From: Sulfuricaulis sp049587675
Lineage (GTDB): Bacteria > Pseudomonadota > Gammaproteobacteria > Acidiferrobacterales > Sulfurifustaceae
Direction of reading: 5' to 3'
NCBI RefSeq assembly: GCF_049587675.1
Contig: NZ_JBAVEJ010000090.1
Coordinates: 1-6,492 of the forward strand
Length of the DNA: 6,492 nucleotides
Shown here piece after piece: positions 4,463-6,492 of this stretch. Position 1 is the stretch's first letter; every line of letters begins with the position of its first letter. A program made the position numbers and the translations under genes. Under the pieces are notes generated by a model. The model had not been told where the DNA came from. It ran no database searches and saw nothing but the letters and a program-made list of their open reading frames with translations.

Positions 4463-5619
4463 CAATGGAACTCACCGCCAAAAGCCGGTTATTCCTCGAT
4501 CGACTCAGGGGACGCGCACGGGATATCGAGAAGAGTCTGGAGCGTCTGCTGCCGGCGGCTGAAACCTTGCCGGGCGAGAAAACCGAATTCCTGCCGAACT
4601 TCTGCACCGGCGAAGTGGTGTTCAACGTCGTGGTGGTCGCGGAAATGCTCGCCATCGTGATCAATCTGATCATCCCGCGCAATTTCCTGTCACCCACCGT
4701 GCTGCAGGACCTGCTGCTGATCTCGCTGTTCATCCAGTGGGTGGCCCTCGCGGGCACCGCCGTGCTGTGTTACACGCGTAAATACCTCAACCGCCTGCCC
4801 GACCTGCGCGCGTTGGTGATGGCCTACCTGTTGCTGCTGCTCACCACCTTCCTCGTGAGTGAGTGCACCGTATGGCTGCTGTGGGCTCTCGGCCGGATCC
4901 AGACCGCGCGCCCGGCGTGGTATACCGATTTCCATATCATCAATCTCACCATCAGCGCCATCATCAACGGGCTGCTTCTGCGATTGTTTCTCGCCAAGCA
5001 CGAATTAACCCAGCGAACGCTGTCCGAGACGCGTGCCAAGTTGCAGGCGCTGCAATCGCGCATCCGCCCGCATTTTGTGTTCAACAGTCTGAACATCATA
5101 TCCTCGCTGGTTCGCAGCGCGCCGAACAAGGCCGAGACCGCGATCGAGGACATGGCCGACCTGTTTCGCATGATGCTCTCGCAGGACGAAATGCTGGTGC
5201 CGGTCAAGAATGAAATCGACGTCGCGAAAAAATACCTCGCGCTCGAGGCGCTGCGCCTCGACAACCGGCTCGTGGTCAACTGGGACATCGGCAAGTTCCC
5301 GCGCAAGAGCGTTATGCCGGTGCTGACGCTGCAACCGCTGCTTGAGAACGCGATCCGTTACGGCATCGAGGAACTGCCGGCCGGTGGCGTCGTGGATGTG
5401 CGACTGTGGGAGGAGAACGACCGGATTTACATTCGGGTGGCGAACCCGCTTCCGAAAACCAAACCCAAGCAAACGAAATCGACACCGGGGCAATCGCTGG
5501 GCAACATACGCCAGCGCTTCCAGAGTCATTACGGCGAACAGGCCTCGCTCACGAGCGCCGAGGATGATGGTCTGTTTACTGTCACGGTGGTGTTGCCAAC
5601 GCGCGGAGATAATTTATGA
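4459..5619 (+). CDS. LytS/AlgZ-family sensor histidine kinase 2
   Basis: The 386-residue paralogue of the preceding kinase has a 45-residue charged N-terminal extension (LFLDRLRGRARDIEKSLERL, likely amphipathic helix). The LPNFCTGEVVF motif common at the start of AlgZ-type membrane domains comes next. Four hydrophobic segments follow (about 52-72, 83-104, 116-142, 157-178), then the His_kinase core: SRIRPHFVFNSLNI with His205, N-box LQPLLENAIRYGIE (Glu296, Asn297), and a shortened G-box TPGQSLGNIRQRF (342-354). The C-terminus LFTVTVVLP is a normal end of the ATPase fold. ATG 4459 overlaps the previous stop; ATG 4465 (two codons later) has GGGG at 4455-4458 at better spacing and may be the real start. 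It is immediately followed by the regulator gene with another ATGA overlap, which makes it the closer positional match to Pseudomonas algZ/fimS. Confidence 0.93.
   Translation: MTMELTAKSRLFLDRLRGRARDIEKSLERLLPAAETLPGEKTEFLPNFCTGEVVFNVVVVAEMLAIVINLIIPRNFLSPTVLQDLLLISLFIQWVALAGTAVLCYTRKYLNRLPDLRALVMAYLLLLLTTFLVSECTVWLLWALGRIQTARPAWYTDFHIINLTISAIINGLLLRLFLAKHELTQRTLSETRAKLQALQSRIRPHFVFNSLNIISSLVRSAPNKAETAIEDMADLFRMMLSQDEMLVPVKNEIDVAKKYLALEALRLDNRLVVNWDIGKFPRKSVMPVLTLQPLLENAIRYGIEELPAGGVVDVRLWEENDRIYIRVANPLPKTKPKQTKSTPGQSLGNIRQRFQSHYGEQASLTSAEDDGLFTVTVVLPTRGDNL
5605..5608 (+). promoter_or_regulatory. Ribosome binding site of the response regulator
   Basis: GGAG lies inside the end of kinase 2, 7 bases before the ATG at 5616. 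With the ATGA overlap it points to coupled but independently initiated translation of the regulator. Confidence 0.6.
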
Positions 5620-6362
5620 GAGTGCTGATCGTAGACGACGAAAAACTGGCGCGCGACCGTCTGCGCGAATTGCTGAACGACATCGGCGGCTACACCGTGG
5701 TCGGCGATGCCATGAACGGCGCCGAGGCGGTCGAAAAGGCCGCCGAGCTTAATCCCGACGTGCTGCTCATGGATATCCGCATGCCGGGCATGGACGGGCT
5801 CGAGGCCGCGATGCATCTCATGGGCATGGAAAATCCGCCGGCGGTGATTTTCACCACGGCCTACGACCAACACGCGCTTGACGCCTTCGACGTCAACGCC
5901 GTGGATTACCTGCTTAAACCGATTCGCAAGGATCGGCTGGCGAAGGCGCTGTCCAAGGCGCATAAACTCACGATGAAGCAGATCGACGAGATCACGCACG
6001 CGCGTCCCGAACCCATGGTGCGCACGCACATCAGCGTGCACCTGCGTGGCAACATTCGCCTCGTGCCGATACCGGATATTCTTTACTTTCTTGCCGACAG
6101 CAAATACGTCGTGATACGCACGCCGACGGAGGAACATCTGATCGAGGACTCGCTGGTGAATCTGGAGAAAGAGTTCGGCGATCGCTTCCTGCGCATCCAT
6201 CGCAACGCGCTCGTGTTCACGGGCGCCATCAAGGGCATCGAGAAGAACCCGGCCGGCACCTGGCAGATCAGCCTCAAGGGATACGACAAGAAACTCGACG
6301 TCAGCCGCCGCCACACGGCGCAGGTGCGGCGCTGGGCGCGTAACCGGCCGATGAATGTTTGA
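5616..6362 (+). CDS. algR: AlgR-like LytTR response regulator
   Basis: The 248-residue regulator has an N-terminal receiver domain (about 1-118) and a C-terminal LytTR DNA-binding domain (about 137-240). Receiver residues are complete: acidic Asp7/Asp8 (VDDE), phospho-acceptor Asp53 (LLMDIRMPGMDG), Thr80/Thr81 (IFTTAYD) and Lys101 (YLLKPI). The LytTR part shows the family pattern (IPDILYFLADSKYVVIR, then FLRIHRNALV and VSRRHTAQVRRW). Length, the FGDRFLRIHRNALV segment and the SRRH-x-x-x-VRR end agree with Pseudomonas AlgR, which controls type IV pilus assembly, alginate and virulence genes by binding CCGTTCGTC-type boxes. It is the last gene of the operon with two kinases, presumably its phosphodonors. 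Orthology with AlgR is well supported by sequence and gene order. Its targets here are unknown. Confidence 0.92.
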   Translation: MRVLIVDDEKLARDRLRELLNDIGGYTVVGDAMNGAEAVEKAAELNPDVLLMDIRMPGMDGLEAAMHLMGMENPPAVIFTTAYDQHALDAFDVNAVDYLLKPIRKDRLAKALSKAHKLTMKQIDEITHARPEPMVRTHISVHLRGNIRLVPIPDILYFLADSKYVVIRTPTEEHLIEDSLVNLEKEFGDRFLRIHRNALVFTGAIKGIEKNPAGTWQISLKGYDKKLDVSRRHTAQVRRWARNRPMNV

Positions 6363-6371
6363 TTTAGTCGA

Positions 6372-6454
6372 GCGGCCTGCGGCCGCGTTCAAAAGCTAAT
6401 TGCGGGTTGCTCCGCCCCGCACCCTGGGTGACTTTTGTTTCGGCAAAAGTCACC
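6372..6454. repeat. Array of three hairpins, likely dispersed intergenic repeat
   Basis: Ten bases after the regulator stop come three inverted repeats in a row. GCGGCC-TGC-GGCCGC is at 6372-6386. GCGGG (6402-6406) pairs with CCCGC (6416-6420). GGTGACTTTTG (6427-6437) pairs perfectly with CAAAAGTCACC (6444-6454), 11 bp with loop TTTCGG. From memory, the last hairpin resembles a motif recurring between genes in many gamma- and betaproteobacterial genomes. There is no T-run on either side, so it is not a classical rho-independent terminator, although it may stop or stabilise the operon mRNA. No gene is visible from 6363 to the window end. Confidence 0.55.
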
Positions 6455-6492
6455 AAAACCACTCCCCCCGGAGCGCGCGACCCCTTCCTCCG

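Noticed and set aside
5529..6392. Minus-strand open frame opposite the response regulator
   Set aside because: Shadow of a clear REC-LytTR gene; the translated sequence shows no family features and no ribosome site was evident.

Overview
The window comes from a GC-rich proteobacterium, most likely a gammaproteobacterium. An argH gene stands divergently from sensor kinases and an AlgR-type LytTR regulator, an arrangement known from Pseudomonas (argH / algZ-algR). The ArgH and response-regulator proteins also read as gammaproteobacterial. No rRNA or other marker allows a finer placement.

Layout. (1) 1-922, + strand: the 3' end of an operon with a truncated small membrane protein, a 71-residue exported protein and a DUF3106-type exported protein built of about seven 18-residue repeats. 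Each gene overlaps the next. Operons of this type usually begin with an ECF sigma factor gene, which would lie left of the window. (2) 992-2875, - strand: argH (argininosuccinate lyase), then a small MazG/DCTPP1-like nucleotide pyrophosphohydrolase downstream. Between them sit two palindromic REP-like elements in opposite orientation. (3) 2876-3409: a 534-base divergent intergenic region. It holds what looks like a complete small RNA gene on the + strand: a -35/-10 pair, an 11-bp hairpin with a 28-nt pyrimidine-rich loop, and a strong rho-independent terminator. After that comes an AT-rich promoter-like island with an inverted repeat, leading into the kinase operon. (4) 3410-6362, + strand: a tightly coupled three-gene operon with two tandem, related but diverged LytS/AlgZ-family membrane histidine kinases and one AlgR-like response regulator; both junctions are ATGA overlaps. 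(5) 6363-6492: three consecutive hairpins that look like a dispersed intergenic repeat.

How the genes work together. The two kinases probably feed one regulator, possibly as homo- or heterodimers. In Pseudomonas a single kinase (AlgZ/FimS) does this job and AlgR controls type IV pili, alginate and other surface traits; whether the targets are the same here cannot be seen. The most notable points are the duplicated kinase and the candidate small RNA, whose promoter carries an 8/9 match to the AlgR box. argH and the pyrophosphohydrolase are housekeeping (arginine synthesis, nucleotide-pool cleaning).
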